61,559 bases of DNA from Lachnospiraceae bacterium UBA7729 (GCA_002482005.1 DLFD01000037.1:1-61559), one strand, 5' to 3'; shown: positions 23,871 to 33,500, numbered from the stretch's first letter. Translations and numbers: made by a program. Notes: a model not told the origin generated them from the letters alone.

Positions 23871-25841
23871 ATGAATCTATTTACAGCAGAGGATTACGAC
23901 AGACTTGCCGACCAGGCACCGTATGGGTTTTTCGAAGACCCGATGGGGACCGGAAACCTGTACCGATATCAGAATCCGGCCTGGGAACCTGCCCGGATCG
24001 GAAACTTTCAGGACTATTTCACCGCGGAATACCGTGACTGGGTCATCGGAGCGGTCCGATATGCAGTTGAGACAGAAGGGATGGATATCCAGAGATCGCC
24101 GGTTGCGGCTTCCGGATATGATCAGGTTTTTCTGGAAAACCCTGAGATCAGGTCCGTAAAAAGCAGGGAGATGCCGTTACCTGAGTGTGCCTCTGGCGAT
24201 CCGACCATACAGGTTGATACGGTCGTCATCAGTAATGTCATTTTTTACGGGAGGGAAGGAAATGCATCAGGCAGGAGCAGTCAGTGGTTTCGGGTACGGA
24301 CATACCTCGACCTGCTTACCGGCGGTGTGTGCAGTCCTGAAGTAAGCGTTTATCAGAGGGAAGAGAATCCCTCCGGGCGGAGGCTCAGTGATGAACTGTG
24401 TCCGGTCATCCCGAAAGACCAGCTGGAAGACGAAGCGGACCGGATCCTGGCACACTATTTTCCGGAAGCAGTGAAGGACCCTGGAAAGCTTCAGGGAGAA
24501 GAACTGGCCCGGCGACTCGGACTGAAACTGTGTTATGCCAACCTTGGTGATTCAGGCCATCATTACGGAAGACTGTATTTTGACAGGCAGAATGTCAGAG
24601 TCTTTGATGCAGAAGGAAGACCGGAAGTGATTCCCGTCATGCCGAAAACGATCCTTCTGGATATGGAACTGCGGGGAAGAAGCAGAGCAGTCACACGGAA
24701 TCGGGAAGACACGATCATTCATGAGTGTGTCCACTACATCGAACACGCATGTTTCTTCTATTTCCAGCAGCTGCATCACGAAGATCTTGAGTTCCTTGCC
24801 AGTGACGGACCGGTAAAGGTCTTTCACGGGGAGACAACGCCGATTGACCGGGTGGAAAGACAGGCTTCCCAGATCACTGCAAGACTTCGGATGCCTCAGG
24901 AATATACGAGGCGAAGGATCCGGGAGTGCATGGAAAAATACCAGGCCCTTGGACAAACGGACGCGATGAACCGCACCATCCATGAACTGTCGCAGTCTTT
25001 CAATGTATCCTATGACACAGCGAAATACAGGATGGTGGAACTGGGGTATCCGGAAGCACGCGGGATCATGAACTATATTGACGGAAGGTATGTGGACGAC
25101 TATGCGGCGGAGGAAAAAGACCGCCGGCGTTATGCAGTGACCCTGGAGCAGCTGGAGCGGGAATATCAGAGGAATCCAAAGCTCCGGCAGCTGGCAGAAA
25201 CAGACGAGTACGTCTATGTCGGCGGATACCTGGTCCACTTCTGTCCGGAAAGTGTGAGGCTGGAGAACGGGAAGTACCGCTTGACCAGTACCGCCCAGAT
25301 GAACATCGCAAAATACTGCATCGGCTTTACGCCCGTTCACAGCGGAAAACATTATGATTATGACCCTGCTTCCTTCCACCGCGACCACGAGGCTCACCCA
25401 GATGACGTGTGCATGGACGAGCACCAGAACATCGACGGACTCATGAAGCTGGACCAGGCCTATCACCAGACTGTTTCCGAACATACAATAGGTTTTGCAG
25501 ACACCTTTACGGGACTGATGGAGCTGTTCGGCATCACAATTTCTGAGTTGGTGGAGGACACCGGGATCAGTGACAAGACGATCACCAATTACCGGAATGG
25601 GAAAGTCACTCCGACCCTGCCGTATGTCCTTTCGATCTGTGTGGCAATGGGGCTTTCACCGCAGACATCCCGGAATCTTCTGAAAGCAGCGCACATCACA
25701 TTCGATGCCTCCGAAGGTCAGCCTTACGAAGCTTACTCATTCATCATTGACTACATGACCGTTGACTATTCCGTTTGTGAAGTCAATGAGTACCTTAAGA
25801 AGAAGGGAATCCAGCCGCTGTCCATGCCAAATACAAAGTAA
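23871..25841 (+). CDS. ImmA/IrrE metallopeptidase fused to an XRE-type helix-turn-helix
   Basis: 656 residues from the ATG at 23871 (CAGGGAG upstream); a GTG start at 23730 would add 47 unconvincing residues. The first 250 residues are of unknown fold. A zinc peptidase core follows with HECVH at 284-288 (TIIHECVHYIEH). The C-terminal 100 residues hold an XRE-like helix-turn-helix (ISELVEDTGISDKTITNYRNGK, about 557-578). Peptidase and DNA-binding parts in one chain suggest a self-contained regulator or a decoy target. It is transcribed from the strong promoter at 23572, divergent from the separate XRE and ImmA genes. Confidence 0.8.
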   Translation: MNLFTAEDYDRLADQAPYGFFEDPMGTGNLYRYQNPAWEPARIGNFQDYFTAEYRDWVIGAVRYAVETEGMDIQRSPVAASGYDQVFLENPEIRSVKSREMPLPECASGDPTIQVDTVVISNVIFYGREGNASGRSSQWFRVRTYLDLLTGGVCSPEVSVYQREENPSGRRLSDELCPVIPKDQLEDEADRILAHYFPEAVKDPGKLQGEELARRLGLKLCYANLGDSGHHYGRLYFDRQNVRVFDAEGRPEVIPVMPKTILLDMELRGRSRAVTRNREDTIIHECVHYIEHACFFYFQQLHHEDLEFLASDGPVKVFHGETTPIDRVERQASQITARLRMPQEYTRRRIRECMEKYQALGQTDAMNRTIHELSQSFNVSYDTAKYRMVELGYPEARGIMNYIDGRYVDDYAAEEKDRRRYAVTLEQLEREYQRNPKLRQLAETDEYVYVGGYLVHFCPESVRLENGKYRLTSTAQMNIAKYCIGFTPVHSGKHYDYDPASFHRDHEAHPDDVCMDEHQNIDGLMKLDQAYHQTVSEHTIGFADTFTGLMELFGITISELVEDTGISDKTITNYRNGKVTPTLPYVLSICVAMGLSPQTSRNLLKAAHITFDASEGQPYEAYSFIIDYMTVDYSVCEVNEYLKKKGIQPLSMPNTK

Positions 25842-25849
25842 TAAAAACA

Positions 25850-25882
25850 GAGGCCTTGGGAAATATTCCCAGGGCCTCCTCT
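25850..25882. terminator. Bidirectional terminator
   Basis: GAGGCC-TTGGGAA pairs with TTCCCAGGGCCTC around a tiny loop. T-rich and A-rich flanks on the two sides let it serve both the fusion gene (+) and the Hsp20 gene (-). Confidence 0.7.
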
Positions 25883-25941
25883 TATGTCAGTACCAAGTTT
25901 CAACTGCCAGGCGTCTGAGCATGGCAGGAAGTGCCATATCG

Positions 25942-26406
25942 TTAAGCGATCTTGACCAGATGCTTCTGATCCTCAATCTGCTTTTTCTCCTCCATCTTAG
26001 GAAGCTGAAGAGTGAGGATACCGTCTTCAAAGGATGCATGAATGTCGTCTTCTTTCATGTCGTTACCGACATAGAAACTGCGGCTCATTTCTCCTGAGTA
26101 GCGCTCACGGCGGATATACTTGCCTTCCTTATCCTTCTTGTCGTTGCCGGCATTCTTCTTTGCCGTGATGGTCAGGTAGCCATCCTTCAGCTCAACAGTA
26201 ACGTCGTCTTTCTTTACACCCGGAAGATCAACAGCGACTGCGTAGGCCTTGTCGGTTTCCTTTACATCGGTCTTCATCTCATGCGCAGCCTTGCTGCCGT
26301 AGAGCTTCTTATCCATCCAGTTCATATCCGGAAATGCTGGCATATAGAAATCATCGTCAAACCAGTCATCAAAAAGATTATCATTCATAACAGTCGGCAT
26401 AAACAT
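25942..26406 (-). CDS. Small heat-shock protein (Hsp20/alpha-crystallin)
   Basis: 154 residues from the ATG at 26406 (AAAGGAG nine bases before). The alpha-crystallin domain spans about 45-140: 'AYAVAVDLPGVKKDDVTVEL', then 'RRERYSGEMSRSFYV' and 'ASFEDGILTLQLPK', the standard hallmark with its GxLxL motif. It is an ATP-independent chaperone that binds unfolding proteins in the cytoplasm. It stands alone behind a CIRCE-covered promoter with a leader of about 185 bases. Confidence 0.95.
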   Translation of the reverse strand: MFMPTVMNDNLFDDWFDDDFYMPAFPDMNWMDKKLYGSKAAHEMKTDVKETDKAYAVAVDLPGVKKDDVTVELKDGYLTITAKKNAGNDKKDKEGKYIRRERYSGEMSRSFYVGNDMKEDDIHASFEDGILTLQLPKMEEKKQIEDQKHLVKIA

Positions 26407-26598
26407 AAGTCATTTCTCCTTTCGCATATATCCTTCTTTGGGATCAAACTTATGTAACCGTTGTACTCGTGAACATTTCCGATTGCGGGTTCCAGTTACA
26501 ATTCAGATTGCCAGACGGAAGAGAAACGGTCCGGATCTTCAGAATCCATTTCCCGAATTCCTTCAGGTCCTTTCTTTCATCTCCTTCGTTCTGACTAC

Positions 26599-26641
26599 GT
26601 TATAGTTCGAATTGTTAGCACTGTCAACAAGTGAGTGCTAA
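26599..26641 (-). promoter_or_regulatory. CIRCE operator overlapping the hsp20 promoter
   Basis: TTAGCACTG-N9-GAGTGCTAA (26615-26641) matches the CIRCE consensus with one deviation. On the minus strand a -35 TTGACA (26622-26627) lies inside the CIRCE spacer and a -10 TATAAC (26599-26604) stands 17 bases downstream. HrcA binding would block the polymerase directly. Confidence 0.9.
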
Positions 26642-27092
26642 TCTTCACAAAAGAAACATAAATGTTTTTTAACCTATGGCGCAACGGCATTGCCTGTCTG
26701 TTCTGCACAATTTACTCCTCCTGATTTATGCAACATAGATAAAACAGGCCTCGTTTCCGGCAGAAATCGCCTCGTTATGGAGCTTTCAGGAATGAAGAAC
26801 GGTCTGAAAGAAAGAATCAGAGGTGCAATGCCGTTTCCTTCTGCATTCTGAAAGACTGCCTTATGATCTACGCATCAGAGATACAAACAAACCAGAACAC
26901 AGCCTGACATGTAAAGCGCAAGGGTCAAGGTTCTGTCATAAGCATTTTCAGATCAGGAAATCTTCCATAACGGAAGGTTTCTCTGAGTAAAGTGCCGTGA
27001 TGGAATAGCCCTGCGCTTTTTTCATGACATTCATCTGAAAGCCTGTGACAGACCGCCCCTGGAGGCTTCAGGAAGGCAGAAGGGAGATTGTC
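26642..27092. other. Gene-free stretch between hsp20 and the small ICE genes
   Basis: No coding frame with a ribosome binding site was found. AAAGCGCAAGGG (about 26916) and CCCTGCGCTTTTTT (about 27009) form a long-range inverted repeat, and CTTCC-ATAA-CGGAAGG is a small local hairpin between them. The chromosome/ICE boundary could lie here, but no att repeat can be identified in this window alone. Confidence 0.35.
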
Positions 27093-27296
27093 ATGAAAGG
27101 CAACAGAGCAAGGTCTTATTACAGCGATGCATATATGAATGATGAGGGGTATTCAGATCCGACCGCAGGAATGGCCATCGAGAAGCTGTACCGGGAGCAG
27201 ATGAGGAAGAAACGGGCGGAAGAAACCAGGGTAATGATGCAGCGCAGCGGGGAAAAGACCATTCAGAGAAATACGGGGCACAGCCATGATGAGTGA
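27093..27296 (+). CDS. Small hypothetical protein
   Basis: 67 residues from the ATG at 27093 (AAGGGAG seven bases upstream). Highly charged, with a probable helix from about 25 to 50 (AIEKLYREQMRKKRAEETRV). No membrane segment. I do not recognise the family. It overlaps the next gene by about 10 bases, so they form an operon. Confidence 0.65.
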   Translation: MKGNRARSYYSDAYMNDEGYSDPTAGMAIEKLYREQMRKKRAEETRVMMQRSGEKTIQRNTGHSHDE

Positions 27297-27909
27297 AGAC
27301 GGGAACCTGAAGCTGGAAAAGATCTCTCCCAAAAAGATGCTCGTCATCCTGCGCGATTTTTCCCTGATGGAGAGAAATACGACAAGAGCCCTGAAGAAGA
27401 TCCGGGAAAGCGTTCAGGAATACCGTGAAACACAACAGCTGATCTCTGAGGAGGAGGCGATCTTTGCCGCCTCCGTGAGATCCCCGGCATTGCAGGAGAA
27501 GGTTCAGACTTCGGGCAACATTGAGCACGACGAGCTTTTCCGGACACTGGAGCAGGCAAAGCGTCTTCAGAAGGAGGCTGCTGAGGACCTGATGTCTGAA
27601 GAGATCCGGCTTCTCAAGACCCGGAAGCAGCTTGCCAGGATCCGGCTGTCCATTCACCGTCTCGATTCTGACGACAATGAATTCGTCACGGTATATCTCA
27701 TTTCAGGGATGCCGGCTGCAGATGGCATGGAAAAAGCCTGTCTTGGCAAAGCGGGCTACTACAAAAAAGCGGCAAGAATCGCAGAGAAGCTGACGGCTAT
27801 CTACAACGAGAATCTGGACAGTAATCCGACAGGGACCAGTCTTCCGCTGGACGGCAATGCTGCCGAGAGATTATGGTCGCAGGCAGAGGAAACCGCAGAC
27901 GGAGAATGA
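27286..27909 (+). CDS. Hypothetical protein, helical, possible DNA-binding C-terminus
   Basis: 207 residues (start at the ATG at 27286 or the next codon). The protein is almost entirely helical and charged, with coiled-coil-like stretches at about 15-120. The region 'YYKKAARIAEKLTAIY' near residue 165 resembles the last helix of a sigma/RinA-like helix-turn-helix, but the match is weak. It is co-transcribed with the 67-residue gene, and the iteron-like array follows immediately. Confidence 0.6.
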   Translation: MMSEDGNLKLEKISPKKMLVILRDFSLMERNTTRALKKIRESVQEYRETQQLISEEEAIFAASVRSPALQEKVQTSGNIEHDELFRTLEQAKRLQKEAAEDLMSEEIRLLKTRKQLARIRLSIHRLDSDDNEFVTVYLISGMPAADGMEKACLGKAGYYKKAARIAEKLTAIYNENLDSNPTGTSLPLDGNAAERLWSQAEETADGE

Positions 27910-27929
27910 ATCAATGTGGAATGACAGTT

Positions 27930-28190
27930 ATGACAAAAATGATATTTTTGCAGGCGTTCATCTGAATTTATACTTTCTGTTCCACGCTCCTTAGATAAAC
28001 ACAATTCATTTTGTCATTTTTGTCATGGTGATGATATTTTCTGCTCCTTCCTGAGGGAAGAAAGAAGAGAAGAAGCTGAATTCAAGGGATTTTTCAATTC
28101 CAGTTCTGAACTGCTTTCATGACAAAATCAATGGCCCCATGACAAAACTGACTAGCTCCATGATAAAATCCCAGTTCTCGATGACAAAAT
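27930..28190. repeat. Iteron-like array of ATGACAAAAT
   Basis: Direct copies: 27930 (ATGACAAAAA), 28119, 28139 (ATGACAAAAC), 28160 (ATGATAAAAT) and 28181. The last four have starts 20, 21 and 21 bases apart, two helical turns. Two inverted, abutting copies lie at 28008-28017 and 28017-28026. Helically phased identical sites next to a small DNA-binding-like gene suggest an origin, partition site or operator of the ICE. Confidence 0.7.
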
Positions 28191-28288
28191 CCATGTGAGG
28201 ATCCTGATTGCAAAATCATCACGGTAACCCATCACGAGAGATCCGACAGTTCAATTCTGCAATCGTCGATATTCGATATAAAGGAAAA

Positions 28289-28552
28289 ATGCTTAAGAAA
28301 ATGTCAGATGAAAAGATTAAATGGGTGAAGTTCCGGGTCGACCTTGGCCAGCCATCCCAGAGGGCCATGTATGAAAAGATGAAGGAGCGGGATAAGAGCC
28401 AGTACCCATCCATCGCGGATTTCTTTGCGGGTGCGGTAAGAGACCAGACACTAATCCAGAAGGATATCCAGTTAATCCCGACGCTTTCAGCAATGGACCT
28501 TCAGAAAATACGGACAATCGTGTCGGAAGAGATTGCAAAACATCTCATGTAG
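28289..28552 (+). CDS. Small DNA-binding-like protein next to the iterons
   Basis: 87 residues from the ATG at 28289 (AAGG just upstream); an ATG at 28301 is the alternative. A beta-like strand (KWVKFRVDL) is followed by two amphipathic helices, which would suit a ribbon-helix-helix protein, but the family is not recognised. Its position 100 bases after the ATGACAAAAT array makes it the natural candidate to bind that array. Confidence 0.6.
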   Translation: MLKKMSDEKIKWVKFRVDLGQPSQRAMYEKMKERDKSQYPSIADFFAGAVRDQTLIQKDIQLIPTLSAMDLQKIRTIVSEEIAKHLM

Positions 28553-28679
28553 TCAGAGAAACTTCAGGTGTAATAAATCAGCTCCCTATTATGGGTGCGG
28601 CAGTAGTCTGAAAAATCAGGAAAGCTTTGTGCGGCTGATTGACACGCGGGATACTGTGACCCTGTTTTCATATAAAATG

Positions 28680-28713
28680 CCTTACCAGGTTGGGCTGTAA
28701 CTTCCACCTCAGG
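28680..28713 (-). terminator. Inverted repeat after the phosphatase gene
   Basis: GCCTTACC and GGTAAGGC face each other with an inner AGGT/ACCT pair. It lies 3' of the minus-strand phosphatase gene and probably terminates it. Confidence 0.45.
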
Positions 28714-28750
28714 TAAGGCTGAAACTGACTCTGCCAATCAGTTAAAACAG

Positions 28751-29767
28751 TTATTCCAGATACTTATCCTGAAGAGCTTTGATATCATCATCTGTCAGTT
28801 TCAATGCATTCTTCAGGTATCCATTTACATCTCCGTACTGTTCGTCAATGTAATCAAGCGCAGCTTCCATATAGCTTCTGTTTACACCAACCAGGCCCTT
28901 GAGCTGTTCAACTTTGTCATCAGAAAGTCCTTTTGCCTTAGCAGCTTCTGCCATCTGATCCACTTTGTCACCATAATACTGATTTGTCAGGTCGAAATCT
29001 TCAAGCGCCGTCTCACGGTCCACACCAAGTGCGGAAAGCAGAAGAACTGCTCCAAGACCTGCTCTGTCCTTACCGGCAGTACAATGCCAGAGAATAGCAC
29101 CATCCCCGTGATTAAGGAGTTCCTCAAAGAACTGATGATATCCTTCCTGTGAATGTTCGCTCTTTACCATGTCGACATACATACTGGAAACATCCATATT
29201 CTCAACATAGGCGATCATCTGGTCTACCGGATCCTGTGTCTGCGCTGCTGCTCCTGACGCAGATTCAGTCGAGCTGCTTCCCGCAGCCGAGCTCTCATCA
29301 GCCTGTGTCTGGGTTTCGCTTTCTTCTGTCTCTTTATCCTTGCCGGACATGGAATTCATGGTACCTTCATCAATAATGGAAATCCATACATTATCGACGC
29401 CATCTATTTCCGGATCTGGTTCAGCTTCGCGCTCTGAGGACGTTCTGAAATCACAGATTTCATCAAGATGATATGTATCTGTCAACTTGGCAATATCATC
29501 ATCCGTAGCGTTCACAAGCTTTGCTGTTCTGAGGAGCACATTCTCTTTGACCTTTCGACCGTCTTCTGTCACATATCCGCCAAGCTGTCTTGCGTTATCA
29601 ACTCCGGTAAGGCCGATGTCCTGTTTATCCTTCGAAACCTCCTGAACAGCTTCAGTCGTCTGTGCAGCCTCAGTCGACTGAGCAGCGTCGGCGCTGGCAA
29701 GTGCAGGATAGACACAACCTGTTGTCAAAGCCATGGCAATCGTGACAGCTACAATTTTCTTTCTCAT
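28751..29767 (-). CDS. Secreted tyrosine/serine phosphatase-like protein
   Basis: 338 residues from the ATG at 29767 (AAAGG nine bases before). A signal peptide has a Cys (TTGCVYPALASA), so it could be a lipoprotein. The domain is of the Y_phosphatase3 type: 'NARQLGGYVTEDGRKVKENVLLRTA' near the start, Asp in ICDFRTSSERE, and the P-loop HCTAGKDRAG with Cys229 as nucleophile and Arg of the C-x5-R motif. A Ser/Glu/Ala-rich low-complexity insert (about 145-175) interrupts the domain. It would dephosphorylate proteins or lipids outside the cell. It is oriented against the conjugation genes. Confidence 0.83.
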   Translation of the reverse strand: MRKKIVAVTIAMALTTGCVYPALASADAAQSTEAAQTTEAVQEVSKDKQDIGLTGVDNARQLGGYVTEDGRKVKENVLLRTAKLVNATDDDIAKLTDTYHLDEICDFRTSSEREAEPDPEIDGVDNVWISIIDEGTMNSMSGKDKETEESETQTQADESSAAGSSSTESASGAAAQTQDPVDQMIAYVENMDVSSMYVDMVKSEHSQEGYHQFFEELLNHGDGAILWHCTAGKDRAGLGAVLLLSALGVDRETALEDFDLTNQYYGDKVDQMAEAAKAKGLSDDKVEQLKGLVGVNRSYMEAALDYIDEQYGDVNGYLKNALKLTDDDIKALQDKYLE

Positions 29768-29801
29768 CTTTACCATCCTTTTCTTCGTTATGGGGGAGCC
29801 C

Positions 29802-29847
29802 TGGAGAATGATTTATGCCTCCCTCTGATATTTCCTTCTGCATTCTC
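29802..29847 (-). promoter_or_regulatory. Inverted repeat in the phosphatase leader
   Basis: GGAGAATG and CATTCTCC lie 30 bases apart just upstream of the phosphatase ribosome binding site. It could be an RNA structure or operator. No promoter hexamers are evident. Confidence 0.35.
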
Positions 29848-29870
29848 CGGAAAGAAAAGATAGCATCACA

Positions 29871-30275
29871 TTGAAAAAACGATTACATATTTGTATAAAG
29901 ATCAATCAATTTCCCTGTAAAGAATATTTGCTGATTGCCACATCCTGCCAGGCCTGGAAGCGGACGACAGACTGGATGAGAGCATTTGAACAGCTGGACA
30001 GGCTGATTGGTGACAATGATCCGGTGAACGATGCAGCAACTGATGTGCAGTGTGATGCGATGTACACAGGTTTCAAGCCGGGTTCTTATCGGCTACAGAG
30101 TTGCTTAAGAACGAATAATGGGAAAGTTCATTCGAAGAAGACCTGCGGGTGAGCGTAACTACCGAAAAAGCCCTCCTTCTCAGATATTCCTCTCTCAATT
30201 CTTCTTAACGAAATCAGCAGAAAGATGATTATTCGTTACACACAATTCCAAAGGACCGCAGAAAGGAGACTGAAG
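29871..30275. other. Region without a supported gene
   Basis: An open frame of 93 codons runs from 29871 to 30152 but has no ribosome binding site, and its first codons run into the phosphatase leader. It may be a remnant of an older gene. Nothing else is recognised. Confidence 0.35.
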
Positions 30276-30300
30276 TAGACCAGAGTAGACAACCTTAGAC
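30276..30300. repeat. Three TAGAC repeats at exact 10-bp spacing
   Basis: TAGAC occurs at 30276, 30286 and 30296. The one-turn phasing suggests a protein binding site upstream of the conjugation genes. With only three short units it remains tentative. Confidence 0.4.
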
Positions 30301-30378
30301 CGTTATGCCATTGTTTTCGACTCCTCAGGTGCATATACTTAAACTTGCCAGAAAAGGAAATCGAAAAGAAGTATCCAG

Positions 30379-30408
30379 AGGGAGAGCGCCAGCAGGTGCC
30401 CTCCCTTT
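30379..30408 (+). terminator. Terminator-like hairpin 1 upstream of the giant surface protein
   Basis: AGGGAG-A-GCGCC pairs with GGTGC-C-CTCCCT around AGCA, followed by TTTT. It is the first of two tandem hairpins within 180 bases of the start codon. Confidence 0.65.
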
Positions 30409-30441
30409 TCGATTGGAATTCATACAAGTACCGCAAGTATC

Positions 30442-30471
30442 GGGCAGGAGGATCATTCCTCCTGCCCTTTT
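30442..30471 (+). terminator. Terminator-like hairpin 2 upstream of the giant surface protein
   Basis: GGGCAGGAGG pairs perfectly with CCTCCTGCCC around ATCATT, then TTTT. It lies 87 bases before the start codon. It either ends an incoming transcript or acts as an attenuator. Confidence 0.75.
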
Positions 30472-30557
30472 GCGTGTCTGCGGAGGAGGTGGTGCCTATG
30501 TCCTGATTGACCTGAAATCTGCCAAATGAAACCAAAGGAAAAACGAGGAGGGATTCA

Positions 30558-33500
30558 ATGAAGGGAAAAAGATTGATGTCCTGTGTCCTGACCGGCGCAC
30601 TTGCACTGGTTCCGGTATCCGGGCTTTCCTATGCGGACGAGATGCCGGCGGTCGCCGAAAACCCAACTGAGAATGTGTCCGGCGATCAGAATGATGAAGT
30701 CCCGGAGACACAGGTTCCGCAGACAGATACAGAAGCTCCGTCCTATCGCCTGATTCTTTCTGATCAGGATGTCTACCATCTGACATGGGACCGGAATCAT
30801 TTCAAGGAAACAGCGAAAGACGGAGAGACAACACTTCTGTACAAAGCGGGAGAAGTGGTCAATCTGGACATAGAAACAGAACCCGGATACCAGATCGATA
30901 AGGTTATCTTCGCGGATACCGATGATATCGTCCGGGACCCGATTCATGCCGAGGTACCGTTTGAGTGGAAGGATGAAGATACCCTGACATTCACCATGCC
31001 GGGAAATGATGTGTGGATGCACACGGAATATCACCTGCTCTCTTCAGAGACGGCAGGTACACTGGCTGTACAGAATGATACCGGAGAAGCGCTGACGGAT
31101 GCTTCACAGGTGGGATTTGCATCTTCAGGTACACAGACATCAGAGACCGCGGCGCAGGAGAGTTCTGCGTCAGAAACGGATGGTGCACAGAATCCAGCGG
31201 AACCGGGAAGCAACGAACAGTCTCCGGGCGTCGGACAGACGGATCCTGGCAGGTCATCGGACGGAACTGCTGAGGTCCAGTCCGGGGGTGGAAATGAAGA
31301 CTCAGCATCCGTGATTGAGTCGGATGGTTTTCCCGCACAGGGAAGCGTCATGATGCTGAGCGAGATCGGGCTTGCATCTGATCTTACAGACCTTCCGGAA
31401 GATAAATTCGAGGATGTTACCTATCCGAAAGACACGGTTCAGACTTCCCTCGCTCAGAACGATGTGAAGTTCGGGACTCCCGGGATCTACACAGTTGTGT
31501 ACAGGGCAGATGAAACCACTACCGGAAAGTTCTGGTTCCTGGTCAGACCGGTCCGCATCGTGGAAAACAGAAAAGAACCGGAGACTCAGGCGGAAGGTTC
31601 GGGTGAAAAGAAATCCGGAACAGAACAGCAGACGGATGAGACGGAAAGCTCAGACGATGATGCGGACGCAGACCCTGCGGCGCTGTCTGAAACCGAACAG
31701 GATATTCTGAACGAAGCGGAGACCGAAGCAGAAACGGAAGCTGTGGAATACCCGCTGGTCGTTCCGGACAGCTCAAGCTATTCCATTTCGGTGGAAGGGG
31801 ACAGGACGGAGTACAAACCAGGCGAGGAGGTTGTTGCTACGGTTGTCCCGCAGGGAGATCTTGCAATCAGCACTGCAAGTGCAATGGCGGTAGATGCGGA
31901 TGCAGATGCTTCGGAGAAGGAGATCCTTTCAGAGGAGAATAAGAGCGGGGATGGTCAGGGTGTCTATCTTGACTATGACGACAGCGCATCTGCCGAAGAG
32001 GCTCCGGATGGTTCCGGTGAAGAACTTGCCGGCGTGCCCGCCACCGTTTCATTTGCAATGCCGAAAGCGCCGGTCGTTCTCCGCGCAGCGGCCGTAAAGA
32101 AGACAACGGTGCGGTACAGAGGATACATTTCCTCAAATGCGCATGGGCCTCACGATCTTTTCCAGGGAGCAAGCATCAGGCTTACCAATGGCAAGGGTGT
32201 CTGGAGAGGAAGAACGATCCATGCAAGCAGATGCACTTCCGGTCATGCATACATGAATCCGCAGGTCGGCCAGTATGGAACGGCTGTCATTACTTATTCT
32301 GTAGAGCTTACTTCCGCAGGAAAAGCAAAGTACAGCTATTCCTTCAACTGGCATAACGACAACGCCGCATCCTGGCAGAACCTTGCAGGAGGCGGTTCCT
32401 TCACCACAAAGGTACCCAGCAAGGGAATCTATCTCATAAAGATGGATACCACTACCGGTACATGGATGGCCGGGATGGCCGGCGTTGCTTACAGGGTATA
32501 TTCGACAAAGGCATCTGCAGACGCGGCGAATAAGATCTATGCGGCGGGCGGCCCGAAGACGACGAAACAGAAGACGGCTGTAAAGAAGGATCTTGTTGAG
32601 CGGATTGTTCTTCAGAAGGCGAGTCAGAAGCTCACAAAGGATTATGCGGACAAGACATCCTATTACGTAATTGAGGAGCTGCCGCCCGCAGGATGGCTCA
32701 GGGATAATACGGTCACCAAGTTCACTTTCAGCGTCGAGGAGACCGAAGAGGTTGAACTCTATGAGCAGCCGGTAGGATTCCCTGCGTATCTCACACTGAA
32801 GAAATCTATCGTGCTGGATGGCCAGAAGTATTACACGAACATCAGCGACCATATCCGTATCGACGGAGCACTCTTCAATGTCTACCTGGATCCCGGATGC
32901 ACGGTGATGGCGGCAAACGCTTCCGGAGTTCCGGCACAGCTGATCACGGATGCGAATGGCAATACCAGTCCTGCCGAAGTATTTCTGACCGGTCCGGCAA
33001 CTGTTTATGTGAAAGAAGTTGCTTCCCCGGAAGGCACTGAGATCAACCCGAATGTATTTCCGGTTGCGCTGACTGAGACAAATACCGCAGCGGCACCGGC
33101 AACACCTGGCCAGGATGTGGAGGATTCGATCATCCCTGTCCCGGTGAAGGTAAAGAAGAGCTCTTCCAATACAGTGGTTACGAAAGACAACCGCATGTAC
33201 AGCCTTGCGAATGCCGAGTTCACGCTGACATACACCGGAGCTGCAGGCGACCCGCTGAATGGCAAGTCCTACACGCTTCATGTCAATGAGAACGGTGACA
33301 GTGAGACGGTCAATGTCGCTCCGGGCAACTATCAGATCTCTGAGACGGCTGCACCGAAGGGATATAAGACGGTCGATCCTTTCAGCCAGGGTATCTTCCC
33401 GTCCACCGGCGGTGTGCAGGAGCTTCCGATCACGGATGAGCCGCTCACCGGTACTCTGAACAGTCTGGTCAACAAGATCGTGGATCCGATGTATAAGACC

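Noticed and set aside
27930..28190. CRISPR array
   Set aside because: The ATGACAAAAT repeats are only 10 bases long, spaced 20-21 bases and partly inverted, which fits protein-binding iterons and not CRISPR repeats. No cas genes are present.
29871..30152. 93-codon frame before the conjugation genes
   Set aside because: No ribosome binding site and no family pattern; it could be a remnant, so it is mentioned only as non-coding sequence.
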